Origin: Geobacillus vulcani PSS1
GTDB lineage: Bacteria; Bacillota; Bacilli; Bacillales; Anoxybacillaceae
Direction of reading: 5' to 3'
NCBI RefSeq assembly: GCF_000733845.1
Contig: NZ_JPOI01000001.1
Location: forward strand, 969,501-1,033,500
Length of the DNA stretch: 64,000 bases
Part shown: one piece after another, positions 1-8,534 of the stretch
How positions within the stretch are numbered: position 1 is the first letter of the stretch
Layout of the letters: every line of letters starts with the position of its first letter
Program-made: the position numbers and the translations under genes
Notes under the pieces: generated by a model
Told to the model about the DNA's origin: nothing
The model's database searches: none
What the model saw: the letters and a program-made list of their open reading frames with translations, nothing else

Positions 1-4
1 ATCG

Positions 5-331
5 ATGGATTTTAATACCAACGAGAAGTTTAGGGTTAGAATTTGGAAAGTCAATGTCAAAGAGCATAATGTTTTGAAACAACGATATATTGAATGGATG
101 AATAAACTTGGGTATCCAAAATTTCAAAATACAACAGGCAGACCAAGCGTTAACTTCCAATTATTCCCTCCTAGAAACAAAACAAATGAAAACTTTGCAA
201 GACATGGTAACGGAAGAGAAGATGGATTCCAAAAATTGAAAGTGGAACTTGAAAATACTCAAGGTTCAGAACTAATATTTCATGCCGAAGAAGATATGAA
301 TGGAGAAATTCAAATATATAAGTTTAACTAA
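5..331 (+). CDS. Hypothetical protein, possibly 5'-truncated by window edge
   Basis: I do not recognise this 108-residue product. It is polar and basic in its first half and ends acidic. It has no membrane segment or signal peptide. The ATG sits at base 5 and the codon before it is open, so the true gene may begin outside the window. The gene is AT-rich like the rest of the left 10 kb and is closed by its own hairpin terminator. That makes a real transcription unit likely. Confidence 0.5.
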   Translation: MDFNTNEKFRVRIWKVNVKEHNVLKQRYIEWMNKLGYPKFQNTTGRPSVNFQLFPPRNKTNENFARHGNGREDGFQKLKVELENTQGSELIFHAEEDMNGEIQIYKFN

Positions 332-333
332 TC

Positions 334-365
334 AAAGAGGGGTACAAATGTATCCCTCTTTTTTG
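334..365 (+). terminator. Rho-independent terminator
   Basis: An AAAGAGGGGTAC arm pairs with GTATCCCTCTTT across a 4-base loop and is followed by a run of T. It lies 3 bases after the stop of the first gene. Confidence 0.8.
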
Positions 366-480
366 TGTTTTAAGTAACAACTTCCCTTTATTTTTGTATA
401 GAAGCAATTATTTGATTAATACTAACTGTAACATGTAGTTATTTAAATATAAACTACACGATGAAGGAGAGGTATCTTAG

Positions 481-1012
481 ATGAAGGCAACTGGAATAGT
501 TCGTCGTATTGACGATTTAGGAAGAGTGGTAATTCCCAAAGAAATTCGTAGAACTTTACGAATTAGAGAAGGAGACCCTTTAGAAATTTTCGTTGACCGA
601 GATGGAGAAGTAATTTTGAAAAAATATTCACCGATTAATGAATTAGGTGATTTTGCGACAGAATATGCAGAAGCCTTGTTTGACAGTTTGGGTCATCCTG
701 TTTTAATTTGCGACCGCGATATGTTTATTGCTGTAGCAGGTGTTTCTAAGAAGGAATTTCTTAACAAAAAAGTTAGTTCATTAGTTGAAAAAGTGATGGA
801 GGAACGGCAATCTGTACTTCACACGGAAGAGAGTGAAGTGGAAATAGTCGACGGACATACAGAAAGATTGAAATCTTATGCAATCGATTGTCGCAAATGG
901 TGACCCGATTGGAGCAGTTGTTATTTTATCAAGAGATAAGAATTTGGGCGAGGTAGAGCATAAGGCTGTCGAAACGGCAGCAAGATTCTTAGCTCGACAA
1001 ATGGAGCAATAA
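481..1012 (+). pseudogene. spoVT: Frameshifted SpoVT-like AbrB/GAF transcriptional regulator
   Basis: SpoVT is a stage V sporulation regulator with an N-terminal AbrB DNA-binding swapped hairpin and a C-terminal GAF-like domain. The first ~135 codons match SpoVT closely, starting MKATGIVRRIDDLGRVVIP, with a good GAAGGAGAGG ribosome site. At about 888-890 the frame breaks: the reading stops with TGA at 901-903. The expected ending (IVANGDPIGAVVI then GEVEHKAVETAARFLARQMEQ) continues in another frame to the TAA at 1010-1012. Alignment to the family suggests about five bases were lost near 'YAI|IVANGD'. It is AT-rich and sits in the accessory region, so it is probably an acquired extra copy rather than the chromosomal spoVT. 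If translated it gives 140 residues with the DNA-binding domain intact and the sensor domain broken. Confidence 0.8.
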
Positions 1013-1043
1013 AAAAACAAGGGCTTTTGCCCTTGTTTTTTTT
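1011..1043. terminator. Bidirectional terminator between convergent genes
   Basis: AAAAAAACAAGGGC pairs with GCCCTTGTTTTTTT around a 4-base TTTT loop. The A and T tracts let it serve both the spoVT remnant and the methylase gene on the other strand. Confidence 0.85.
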
Positions 1044-3126
1044 ATACACCAATAAGTGATTTTAAATGTGCTTTTTGTTCATCAAGATTTCTAGTGGCAG
1101 TATACTTTAATCTAATTGCTTCTTCTACTTCCAAGCCGATTTTAATAAATTCGTCGTATATTTTACTTCCTTTTTTAGGGATAGGAATAAGTATACTTCG
1201 GAGTTGGTCTGATTTGATTCGATTATGTGAAGATGATGTACCTGCCGTTAAAGATTCAATTTGATTTTGTACTATTTCCATATTTAAAAGTATATAAAGA
1301 AGGTATGGATTTAATCCGTGCTTTGGTACCAGAATTTCGAATTCATTTGAACAAACTAGTTGTTTGTCGAAATCCGGTACTACAGCAATCCTTGGGATTC
1401 TAGGATTAATTCTTGAAAACAAAACGTCACCTTTATAGCATTCAGTTCCCTTGGAAACAGGTTTAAAATCATTTACAGCATTTAAATCAATTGTTCCATC
1501 TGGATTTATGTGCAAGATACTTATATGTTTAATGTTTTCACTTACATGGTGGCGCTTCCTTTTCGGTGATTCAGTTATTGCCCCTAGCTCTACGATATCA
1601 AATATTGATTTATCTATTGACTCAAGAATTGCAAGGGTCTTTAACCGATTGGATTTGTAAAAATTAGGAGTTAGAAAATTATCAATCAAATTAGACTCAT
1701 TCACTAAGGTACAGGATGGTTCTTCGCATAGAATTTCATAATTACTCTTATTTAGTTTCTTTATCGAATTAATGTATATTTTTGAAATCATATACATTTG
1801 ATTTTGACCTTTTTCAATCTTAACCGGAACTCCTTTTCTTTCCTTTACATCATAACCAATATCATTGCAAATGGACATGAAAATAGTATTTCCAATAGTT
1901 TTTTTCTTTTCAAGGTAAATAATAACAGTTTTTGTTCTGGTTCCCGCCTGAGCAAAAGTTACAGCTGGTAAATCAATAATAGCTTTAATATCACAAATTT
2001 TTAAAAGTTCTTCTCTAAATTTTGCATAAATGCCTTTTGCAGAAACAACGCTGTCCGGCAAAACAATAACTAATTTGCCTTTCGGCTTTAATAAAGTTAC
2101 ACAACGGTCTAACATAATTAACTCAGAATCAATATTTGTATAATCTTCACTAAGATTGTTAATAATTGTGTAGCGCTTTGAATTTTTTATTTCGGCTATA
2201 TTATATATAGCTCCGAACGGAGGATTAGTTACAATTAAATCTACTTTCCCTAAGAAATTATCAAGATATGACCCGTTTAAAATACTATTACCATGAAATA
2301 TATTGGAGATATTTGCTCCCATTAACAACATATTAATTTTTGATAATCTTACCATTCTATCGACTTTATCTTGGCCAATTACACAATTATTTTTTAGGTT
2401 ATTTATAATAGATTCTTTTTTATGGGGTGGTAAATCTAATTTTTCCACATATTTTATAATATATCTTAAAGGTTCAATTAGTAATGTTCCTACACCACAA
2501 GTTGGGTCCATTATAAGGAAATTTCCTTCTTTTTCAACTAATAGCTCTCTAAAGTCTTTGTCATTATACAAATCTGAAAACACCATATCTAGGACAGGGA
2601 AAACTACCTCTTGTGGAGTCATATATTGTGCATCTTCTTTATTATTTCTAAAATTATCACGGACAAAGTGTCCAAAACATTCGTTAATTAAATCGAAGTC
2701 AGAACTTTCCCCTTCGTTAATTAAATAAGAAAAGTTGATTTTACTAATTTCTTTTACCAGATTTTTTGCAAAATCATTTTCGGAAGGTTGTATGTTTAGG
2801 GTTGGATTGGGACCAAAGATATTTGTACCATCATTATTGTAAAACATTTCATCTTTTGAAATTTCTTCGAATAAATCTCTTAGTACTGGTGCAATGTTTT
2901 CTCTGAATCCATATCGAGCTTCTGCAATTTCACTTAATTTACCTAAATCAAATCTATTTGTTCCTGTTTTGGACTCATAGTAGCTCATTATCAGTAATTT
3001 TACAATCTCGTCCAATTTTGCATTTGAATCATCCAATCTACCATTTTTATGGAACTCTTCTCTAAGGTTCATTAACACTTCATAGAAAATTTCGTATGTA
3101 ATACCTCTTTTTATACTTTTTATCAT
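1042..3126 (-). CDS. N6-adenine DNA methyltransferase fused to a type I S-like target-recognition domain
   Basis: This 694-residue protein combines an HsdM-type methylase with a specificity-like C-terminus. Residues about 160-430 form the N6_Mtase domain: the SAM-binding motif DPTCGVGT is at 207-214 and the catalytic motif NPPF at 301-304. Residues about 500-690 resemble an HsdS target-recognition domain (ENIKHISILHINPDG, GDVLFSRINPRIPRIAV, then AGTSSSHNRIKSDQLRSI and a helical tail), typical of type I S subunits. It should methylate adenine in a sequence-specific way without a separate S subunit. No HsdR-like or other nuclease gene is visible in the window, so it may be an orphan methylase or part of a system whose other genes lie to the left. 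ATG start with a GGAG-containing leader. Very AT-rich, suggesting transfer. Confidence 0.85.
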   Translation of the reverse strand: MIKSIKRGITYEIFYEVLMNLREEFHKNGRLDDSNAKLDEIVKLLIMSYYESKTGTNRFDLGKLSEIAEARYGFRENIAPVLRDLFEEISKDEMFYNNDGTNIFGPNPTLNIQPSENDFAKNLVKEISKINFSYLINEGESSDFDLINECFGHFVRDNFRNNKEDAQYMTPQEVVFPVLDMVFSDLYNDKDFRELLVEKEGNFLIMDPTCGVGTLLIEPLRYIIKYVEKLDLPPHKKESIINNLKNNCVIGQDKVDRMVRLSKINMLLMGANISNIFHGNSILNGSYLDNFLGKVDLIVTNPPFGAIYNIAEIKNSKRYTIINNLSEDYTNIDSELIMLDRCVTLLKPKGKLVIVLPDSVVSAKGIYAKFREELLKICDIKAIIDLPAVTFAQAGTRTKTVIIYLEKKKTIGNTIFMSICNDIGYDVKERKGVPVKIEKGQNQMYMISKIYINSIKKLNKSNYEILCEEPSCTLVNESNLIDNFLTPNFYKSNRLKTLAILESIDKSIFDIVELGAITESPKRKRHHVSENIKHISILHINPDGTIDLNAVNDFKPVSKGTECYKGDVLFSRINPRIPRIAVVPDFDKQLVCSNEFEILVPKHGLNPYLLYILLNMEIVQNQIESLTAGTSSSHNRIKSDQLRSILIPIPKKGSKIYDEFIKIGLEVEEAIRLKYTATRNLDEQKAHLKSLIGV

Positions 3127-3518
3127 TGTTATAGATTCTCCTTTTTTCTTTTTATAACAATAATTAGAATAGCAAAATGTTTGTCCTAGAACAAGATAGA
3201 CATCTAAAATTTTAGATTAACATCATAACTTCACCCTATGAAAAAACCAATATAAAACCAAAATTCCATATCTCTATTCAGCTCCTTCTTTTCTAATATC
3301 ATTCAAATAATATATGTCTAAAAAGGGATTAGAAACGGCCTTTTGTAATATTATTTTATTATGGAATATTTTTTAGAGTTTCAGCTGTTTCAATCGTTAC
3401 CTAAATGCAATAAAAAAGAAAACAAGCATATATTATTAATATGAATGTACATTCCTTAATAAATGCCTCAATTCCTAATTTAGGAATTGAGGCTATTTTT
3501 ATGATTGGAGGAGAAATA
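3127..3518. other. Divergent AT-rich intergenic region
   Basis: About 390 bases separate the divergent methylase and the 178-residue gene. I see no protein-coding frame with a ribosome site. It must hold the methylase promoter on the minus strand. Its right end holds a terminator-like hairpin, listed separately. Confidence 0.5.
3462..3500 (+). terminator. Terminator or attenuator hairpin upstream of the 178-residue gene
   Basis: GCCTCAATTCCTAA and TTAGGAATTGAGGC form a 14-base perfect stem with a one-base loop, followed by TATTTTT. It ends 18 bases before the chosen start at 3519. Read-through would therefore be needed if the promoter lies upstream. Confidence 0.7.
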
Positions 3519-4055
3519 ATGAATAATTACACATTCAGCAAACATGAGCAACTAGAATTATTAGAAAAGTCATTTTCGTTAAGACAGCCTGCCAAGCGGG
3601 TCAATTTGAATGGCAACAAAAAAAGCAACAAAGAGAAGTTTAATATTGTTAAGAAGCTCGAAAAAGACATAAAGGAATCCAAGGTTTTGGATAATGATGT
3701 TAACTCTGTTATAGGACAAATACTAGCGTTTTGTGCATATCCAGAAAGTTTCTTGAAAGGTCGAAAAGAAAGTGTCAGGGAATTGGTTGAGGTTGTCAGT
3801 TCCATTATTTATAACCTAGGAGCAATAGAAAATAATAGATTCGTACAGGACATAGCTGTCAAAGAAACAGTAAAAAAACTAAAAAGCATAGAAAAAGAAA
3901 TAAGAATAAGTTATAGAAGGGATAAGTATTTCACTGATGAGTATTGGGATGATATAGAATTTAAAAAACCATTGAATTCATTGGAGGATATAAAAAAAAT
4001 AGTGAGGGATAAGTATTATATCGAGCTTGAGAACATAGAGAACAGCATAATATGA
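3519..4055 (+). CDS. Hypothetical protein of the mobile element (178 aa)
   Basis: No family recognised. I chose the ATG at 3519 because GGAGGAGAAATA lies just upstream. The longer in-frame start at 3441 would translate through a terminator hairpin. The protein is highly charged, with about 40 Lys/Arg, and mostly helical by composition. It has no membrane segment and ends with an acidic stretch. A hairpin terminator follows closely, and the next gene (also unrecognised) leads into the DUF927 ATPase. The set could be a replication or maintenance module, but that rests on position only. Confidence 0.55.
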   Translation: MNNYTFSKHEQLELLEKSFSLRQPAKRVNLNGNKKSNKEKFNIVKKLEKDIKESKVLDNDVNSVIGQILAFCAYPESFLKGRKESVRELVEVVSSIIYNLGAIENNRFVQDIAVKETVKKLKSIEKEIRISYRRDKYFTDEYWDDIEFKKPLNSLEDIKKIVRDKYYIELENIENSII

Positions 4056-4066
4056 ATTTGTCAAGA

Positions 4067-4110
4067 GGTGAATCGGATTTTGTGTGTTCGATTCACCATT
4101 TTTATTATTT
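4067..4110 (+). terminator. Terminator after the 178-residue gene
   Basis: GGTGAATCG pairs with CGATTCACC across a 13-base loop and is followed by ATTTTTATTATTT. It again stands just upstream of a gene start (4169), repeating the hairpin-then-gene layout of the previous gene. Confidence 0.75.
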
Positions 4111-4168
4111 GCCGCATTTTTATAAATTAGACTATGCAAAGCAATCACATACTAAGGAGGAATGGACA

Positions 4169-4681
4169 ATGATAGATATGACAACAAACATTCAAACAGC
4201 ATTAAAGGTTTTAGAACCTGGTTATGTAAGTGAAGACCACTACGATGGAGTGCATCCAATTTATCGATTAGCGGCTTACGTTAAACTCGATAAAAACTGG
4301 TCCGCGAACAGGCTTGATAGATACTTTCGATATCTTTATAGGAAGTTGTCCAAGTTATCTGTTCGCCCAAACGTCATTTTTATTTGGGACGATAAGATTG
4401 TCATTGATTGGTACCCTCGTGGTATTCAGATGGTAATGAACATAGGACAATATGCTGGTCTAGTGCTTCAATTTGCTAAGTTTCTCGATAACTGTCACGT
4501 GAAAGGCTTGGAAATTCTGATTGGGTGCTTTGATGATGACCCGGGAGACCCTGTAGACTATGCTACCCATAAGGACATTAACTTTTTCCCCGAATTTAAC
4601 GCGGAGTGTTTTGGTTCCAACAGACCAATTGAAATTGTTGATTTCAGTTCAGGGTATTGGTGGGAAAGTTCATGGCTGTAA
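4169..4681 (+). CDS. Hypothetical protein preceding the DUF927 ATPase (170 aa)
   Basis: Not recognised. The ATG at 4169 has AAGGAGGA eight bases upstream; an in-frame start at 4052 would run through the terminator hairpin and is rejected. The protein is soluble and rich in Tyr, Trp and Asp. The central part has WDDKIVIDWYPRG, and the tail has FDDDPGDPVDYATHKD followed by SSGYWWESSWL. It overlaps the next gene by 10 bases, so translation is probably coupled and the two products may act together. Confidence 0.55.
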   Translation: MIDMTTNIQTALKVLEPGYVSEDHYDGVHPIYRLAAYVKLDKNWSANRLDRYFRYLYRKLSKLSVRPNVIFIWDDKIVIDWYPRGIQMVMNIGQYAGLVLQFAKFLDNCHVKGLEILIGCFDDDPGDPVDYATHKDINFFPEFNAECFGSNRPIEIVDFSSGYWWESSWL

Positions 4682-6480
4682 AAAAAGTAAAGCGCCCTGT
4701 ATTGTCGGGTGAGAAAAAACAGCTTAATGAGTTTGCAATGATGAAACCAGCAAGCGAAAGCCATGTAATATCTTCGGAACCTTCCGAGGATATTACAATC
4801 TTCCCCTATAAAATACAGGGAAACGACTTACTTGTATGGGACGACAAGCGAAACGAGTACATTCACGTCTGCAAAGCAGCGAAAATCAAACAAATCACCA
4901 GAAACATAGAAAACAAGGATATCACTATCGAACTTGCCTTCTGGGCGTACGACAAATGGGAAGTCATCGAGATAAACCGCGGAGAACTTAACAAGCGAGA
5001 CTTAAAAAAGTTGGCTTCCAAAGGAATGGACATCATTCAGGATAGTCACGCCACTTATGTGCTAAGTTTCTTAAGCAAGCAAGAAAAAGAGTTTACTCCG
5101 ATGAATGTGCATACAGGTCTCGGCTGGGAGTTATTAAACGGAGAGATGATGTACAAGCATCATCATTTGATTGGAAATTCCCGAAAGCCTGTTCAGTCAA
5201 CATATGCCGGAGAATTTAACATACAGCCTAAAGGTAGTATTAATGACTATATGAACCTATTTTTGAAAGAAGTCAAGGGTTATGCGCCTTTAGAGTTCAT
5301 GTTTTGTGTTGGTCTATCTGCTCTGATTGTTGGGTTTGCAAATCGCTTTGGTATTGCGGATATAGACACCCTTCTCGTTCATTTGGCTGGGAGGGCTACT
5401 ACCGGAAAAACAACCGCTGCAATGTTAGCAGTTTCGGTTGCAGGCTATCCTGGTGTAAACGGCAAAGGGCTGATTCAAACGTACAACGGTACTAAAAATG
5501 CGATGTCTCGCCTCATAGAGGGAAATTATGGTGTTCCGATTGTTTTCGATGAATTTTCGATGAATCAAATGGATGCTCATTCGCTCAGTTCTTTTCAGTA
5601 TGAATTAGCGCAGAATCGGGGGCGTTTGAGGCTAAATAAGGAATCTGAACTGAAACAGGTGGGAACTTGGGGCACAACGGTGATATCCACTGGTGAGAAT
5701 TCTATTATCCACAAGCTCAATCAAAACGAAGGATTGCGAGTAAGATTGTTTGAGTTTTCAGGTATTAACTGGACTCGAAGTGCGGAGAATGCTGAAAGAT
5801 TGAAAGAAGGTCTTATTCATCATTACGGTCATGTAGCTCCCATGATTGCCAAAAAAATGATTGAGTACGGGCCAGAAAAAATTAGTGAAATGCTGAAAGG
5901 CAATAAAGAATACTTTAAGACTATATTGCCGGAAAGTCGACTTTTAGACCGTATCGCCGGGAAATTTTCACTCATTTTAACAGCCGCAGAGATTTTTGAA
6001 GAAACGTTCGGTATCGAACTGTGCGGTGACAAAATTGTTGAGATGTTGGTTGAACAGGAAAAATCATCAATAAATGAGAGAGAGCCTGGACCGAAATTTT
6101 ACCAACAAATCAAGCAATTTATCATCCAGTATCGAAAAAATTTCAAGATACCGAACCAACCTGTATCAAACTACCAAGAAATCTGGGGGCGTATTGAAGT
6201 AAGCGAGGATAGAACGCTCTGCTTTATACTCCCTCAGATATTCCAACGGATAATGCAGGAGTATAATTATACGGACCAAAGAACACTCATTGATGAATTG
6301 AAGAAAATGGGGGTACTTCAACATGATAAAGACAAGAACCAGAAAAGAAAAGTCATCTTTTCTAAAGACGAGGTTCAACTGCGAGAAAAGATGCTTGGGA
6401 AGAGTGGGTACTCTGACAAGGGAGATTACACGTACTGCATAGTCTATGAGGAAAATATTTTTAAGGGTTTACTGGACTAG
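4672..6480 (+). CDS. DUF927-type P-loop ATPase, putative replication helicase
   Basis: This 602-residue protein resembles the DUF927 family, P-loop proteins common in phages, plasmids and integrative elements and often linked to replication primase/helicase functions. Residues about 185-430 hold the core. It has a Walker A motif GRATTGKTT at 240-248 and a Walker B-like VFDEFSMNQ at about 290. STGENSI and an arginine-rich RVRLFEFSG follow. The C-terminal third is likely a DNA-binding appendage. I chose the ATG at 4672 because GGTGGGAA lies upstream and the preceding gene ends 10 bases further on. Helicase function is inferred, not shown. Confidence 0.75.
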   Translation: MAVKKVKRPVLSGEKKQLNEFAMMKPASESHVISSEPSEDITIFPYKIQGNDLLVWDDKRNEYIHVCKAAKIKQITRNIENKDITIELAFWAYDKWEVIEINRGELNKRDLKKLASKGMDIIQDSHATYVLSFLSKQEKEFTPMNVHTGLGWELLNGEMMYKHHHLIGNSRKPVQSTYAGEFNIQPKGSINDYMNLFLKEVKGYAPLEFMFCVGLSALIVGFANRFGIADIDTLLVHLAGRATTGKTTAAMLAVSVAGYPGVNGKGLIQTYNGTKNAMSRLIEGNYGVPIVFDEFSMNQMDAHSLSSFQYELAQNRGRLRLNKESELKQVGTWGTTVISTGENSIIHKLNQNEGLRVRLFEFSGINWTRSAENAERLKEGLIHHYGHVAPMIAKKMIEYGPEKISEMLKGNKEYFKTILPESRLLDRIAGKFSLILTAAEIFEETFGIELCGDKIVEMLVEQEKSSINEREPGPKFYQQIKQFIIQYRKNFKIPNQPVSNYQEIWGRIEVSEDRTLCFILPQIFQRIMQEYNYTDQRTLIDELKKMGVLQHDKDKNQKRKVIFSKDEVQLREKMLGKSGYSDKGDYTYCIVYEENIFKGLLD

Positions 6481-6490
6481 AATATTTCCA

Positions 6491-6630
6491 TCTCCTCCCC
6501 CTCTCTCCCTTCTCCCCCTGTATATTCTGATGAAATGTTTAATACTGGGTGGAGCATATTCCTGAAATATTAAATCAACCTATTTTATCGTTTCACTAAA
6601 ACTGATGTGGGGGAACAGGGGGAGAGGGGG
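6491..6630. repeat. Paired polypyrimidine and polypurine tracts, imperfect inverted repeat
   Basis: A C/T-only stretch (6491-6519, runs of CCCC and TCTC) is mirrored by a G/A-rich stretch (6608-6630, GGGGG-AACAGGGGG-AGAGGGGG). About 88 bases of AT-rich DNA lie between. The arms can pair. The structure lies between the DUF927 ATPase and the recombinase and could be an origin, a recombination site or a transcript structure. Function is not established. Confidence 0.5.
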
Positions 6631-6638
6631 AATTTGAA

Positions 6639-6722
6639 ATGAAAATATATATTATTCATCTGTACGGTTCAGGAGGAGGAATTCAACGTGGTGGATGGAA
6701 CATCAACAGATTATCAATGTAG
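6639..6722 (+). CDS. Possible 27-residue peptide
   Basis: A short ATG frame, MKIYIIHLYGSGGG then IQRGGWNINRLSM, starts 8 bases after the GGGGG end of the polypurine tract, which could act as a ribosome site. It overlaps the next small gene in another frame. Coding is doubtful. Confidence 0.2.
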   Translation: MKIYIIHLYGSGGGIQRGGWNINRLSM

Positions 6723-6828
6723 CATTATCATTGATATTTTAGCTGACATGGTAATCAACTATCTAGCGAAAAATGAGGATAAACTACCACCAGTTGAGAG
6801 CAAGGAGGAAGGTACACATGCAGACTAA
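6688..6828 (+). CDS. Small protein coupled to the serine recombinase (46 aa)
   Basis: A GTG start (6688 or 6691) follows AGGAGGAGGA and opens a 46-codon frame. It ends VESKEEGTHAD and overlaps the recombinase start by 11 bases. The middle (CSIIIDILADMVINYL) is a hydrophobic helix and the end is acidic. The overlap implies translational coupling. Position suggests a directionality factor or a leader that controls recombinase synthesis, but no homology is recognised. Confidence 0.45.
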   Translation: MVDGTSTDYQCSIIIDILADMVINYLAKNEDKLPPVESKEEGTHAD

Positions 6829-8494
6829 CATCATGACTCTGACTGAACAACAAGACTTTCAAGAACGTAAGAGGGTTGCCTTGTATGCTCGTGTTTCAAC
6901 CACTGAGCAAGCAGAGGAAGGATACAGTATTGACGAGCAAATCCGTATATTGAGGCAATGGTGTGAGCGCCAGGGTTATGAGGTATACCGTGAGTATGTC
7001 GACAGGGGGATTAGCGGAAAATCCATTCAAGGAAGACCAGCTCTCCAACAACTACTGAACGATGCCAAACAGAAAGCGTTTGACATGGTCCTAGTATGGA
7101 AAACGAACCGCTTGTCAAGAAACATCTTAGACTTATTGAAAATCGTTAACCTATTGAAGCAAAAAAATATAGCTTTTAAGTCTTATTCCGAAAACCATGA
7201 GACAGAAACGGCATCAGGACAGCTTCATTTTAACATAATGGCTGCCATTGCAGAGTTTGAGAGAGCCAACATAGCCGAGAATGTGAAAATGGGAATGCTG
7301 GCAAGAGCAAAAGAAGGAGCATGGAATGGAGGGCAAGTGCTGGGCTATGATACAGTAGAAATTCCTAGTGAAAACCGAAAGAAGAAGTCTACTATGCTCG
7401 TAGTGAATGAAAAAGAAGCCCAAACAGTAAGACGTATTTTTCAACTCTATATTGAAGGGAACGGCTACAAATCAATTGCTAATAAGCTCAACAAAGAGGG
7501 GCATCGAACAAAGAAAAATAACTTCTTTTCCATTAACGCTATCAAAACAATTCTCACAAACCCCATCTACGTTGGCTATATTCGTTATAACGTAAGGGTA
7601 GACTGGAGTGAAAAACGGCGAAATAACATCAACCCCAATCCAGTCATTGTGAAAGGTCAGCATACACCGATTATCAGCGAGGAAGTATGGGAGAAGGCTC
7701 AAACTATCATGAGAAATCGGAGCGGGAAGCCTAATCGTATTCACAGCGGGGAATACCCTCTTACTGGTCTTTTGAAGTGCCCTTCTTGTGGAGCAGGGAT
7801 GGTCCTTGGTCGGACAACCAATCGCAATAAGGATGGAACAAAGCGGGTTCTAGAATATTACGTCTGTGGCGCTTGGAAGAACAAGGGGACGGCTGTTTGC
7901 CGCTCCAACGGCATTCGCACGGAATATGCAGACAATTATGTACTGAACAAGGTAGCGATGTTTGCTAACAATGATAATCTTATAAAGGAGATTGTCGAAA
8001 AGATTAATCAAGGTTACCGAAGCGTAACAGAACCGCTCCAAAAGGAATATGCAGCTTTGAAGAAAGCCATCGAGGCGATTCAATCCAAAAAAGACAAGGT
8101 GTTAGGATTGTATGAAGATGGAGTGTTGGGCAAAGGGGAATTAATGGAACGCTTGGCAAAGCTTAATGACGAAAAGAAACTACTCGATGAACGAATAGCT
8201 CCACTCGAACAGCAACTAGGGCAGGTTGACAAGAAGGAAGTATCATTCCAAATGGTTAAGGAAGTCATGCAGAATTTTATGAGTTGCTACAAAGAGTGCA
8301 TCACCGCTGAACAAAGGAAACGGCTTCTGCACCTACTTATTAATAAAATTACTATTGCTGAGAATAAGAAAATCGAAACAATTCAAATCCAATTGAATAA
8401 TGAAGTGGTTAGATATTTTGCTAATAAAGGAGAAGGTAAATCATCCGATGAAGATGACTTATCTTCTCCTTTTTCTATTTATTTTGACCTCTAA
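6818..8494 (+). CDS. Large serine site-specific recombinase (integrase)
   Basis: A 558-residue recombinase that would integrate and excise the element using att sites. Residues about 18-155 are the resolvase catalytic domain. The nucleophile is Ser27 in ALYARVSTTEQ, with DRGISGKSIQGRPALQQLL and KTNRLSRN following. Residues about 190-290 are the recombinase domain. A zinc ribbon follows (CPSCGAGMV ... YYVCG ... TAVCRSNG, about 325-375). Then comes a coiled-coil-rich region and an acidic tail (EGKSSDEDDLSSPFS). ATG 6818 has AAGGAGGAAG just upstream; an earlier in-frame ATG (6773) has none. The length fits the large serine integrase family and all key residues are present, so it is probably active. 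Confidence 0.92.
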   Translation: MQTNIMTLTEQQDFQERKRVALYARVSTTEQAEEGYSIDEQIRILRQWCERQGYEVYREYVDRGISGKSIQGRPALQQLLNDAKQKAFDMVLVWKTNRLSRNILDLLKIVNLLKQKNIAFKSYSENHETETASGQLHFNIMAAIAEFERANIAENVKMGMLARAKEGAWNGGQVLGYDTVEIPSENRKKKSTMLVVNEKEAQTVRRIFQLYIEGNGYKSIANKLNKEGHRTKKNNFFSINAIKTILTNPIYVGYIRYNVRVDWSEKRRNNINPNPVIVKGQHTPIISEEVWEKAQTIMRNRSGKPNRIHSGEYPLTGLLKCPSCGAGMVLGRTTNRNKDGTKRVLEYYVCGAWKNKGTAVCRSNGIRTEYADNYVLNKVAMFANNDNLIKEIVEKINQGYRSVTEPLQKEYAALKKAIEAIQSKKDKVLGLYEDGVLGKGELMERLAKLNDEKKLLDERIAPLEQQLGQVDKKEVSFQMVKEVMQNFMSCYKECITAEQRKRLLHLLINKITIAENKKIETIQIQLNNEVVRYFANKGEGKSSDEDDLSSPFSIYFDL

Positions 8495-8534
8495 TGCTGA
8501 GAAAGACAAGTAAATCTCTAGGGAGTGAATATAT

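Noticed and set aside
3441..3518. Longer start for the 178-residue protein
   Set aside because: It would translate through a terminator hairpin and lacks a ribosome site, whereas ATG 3519 has GGAGGAG.
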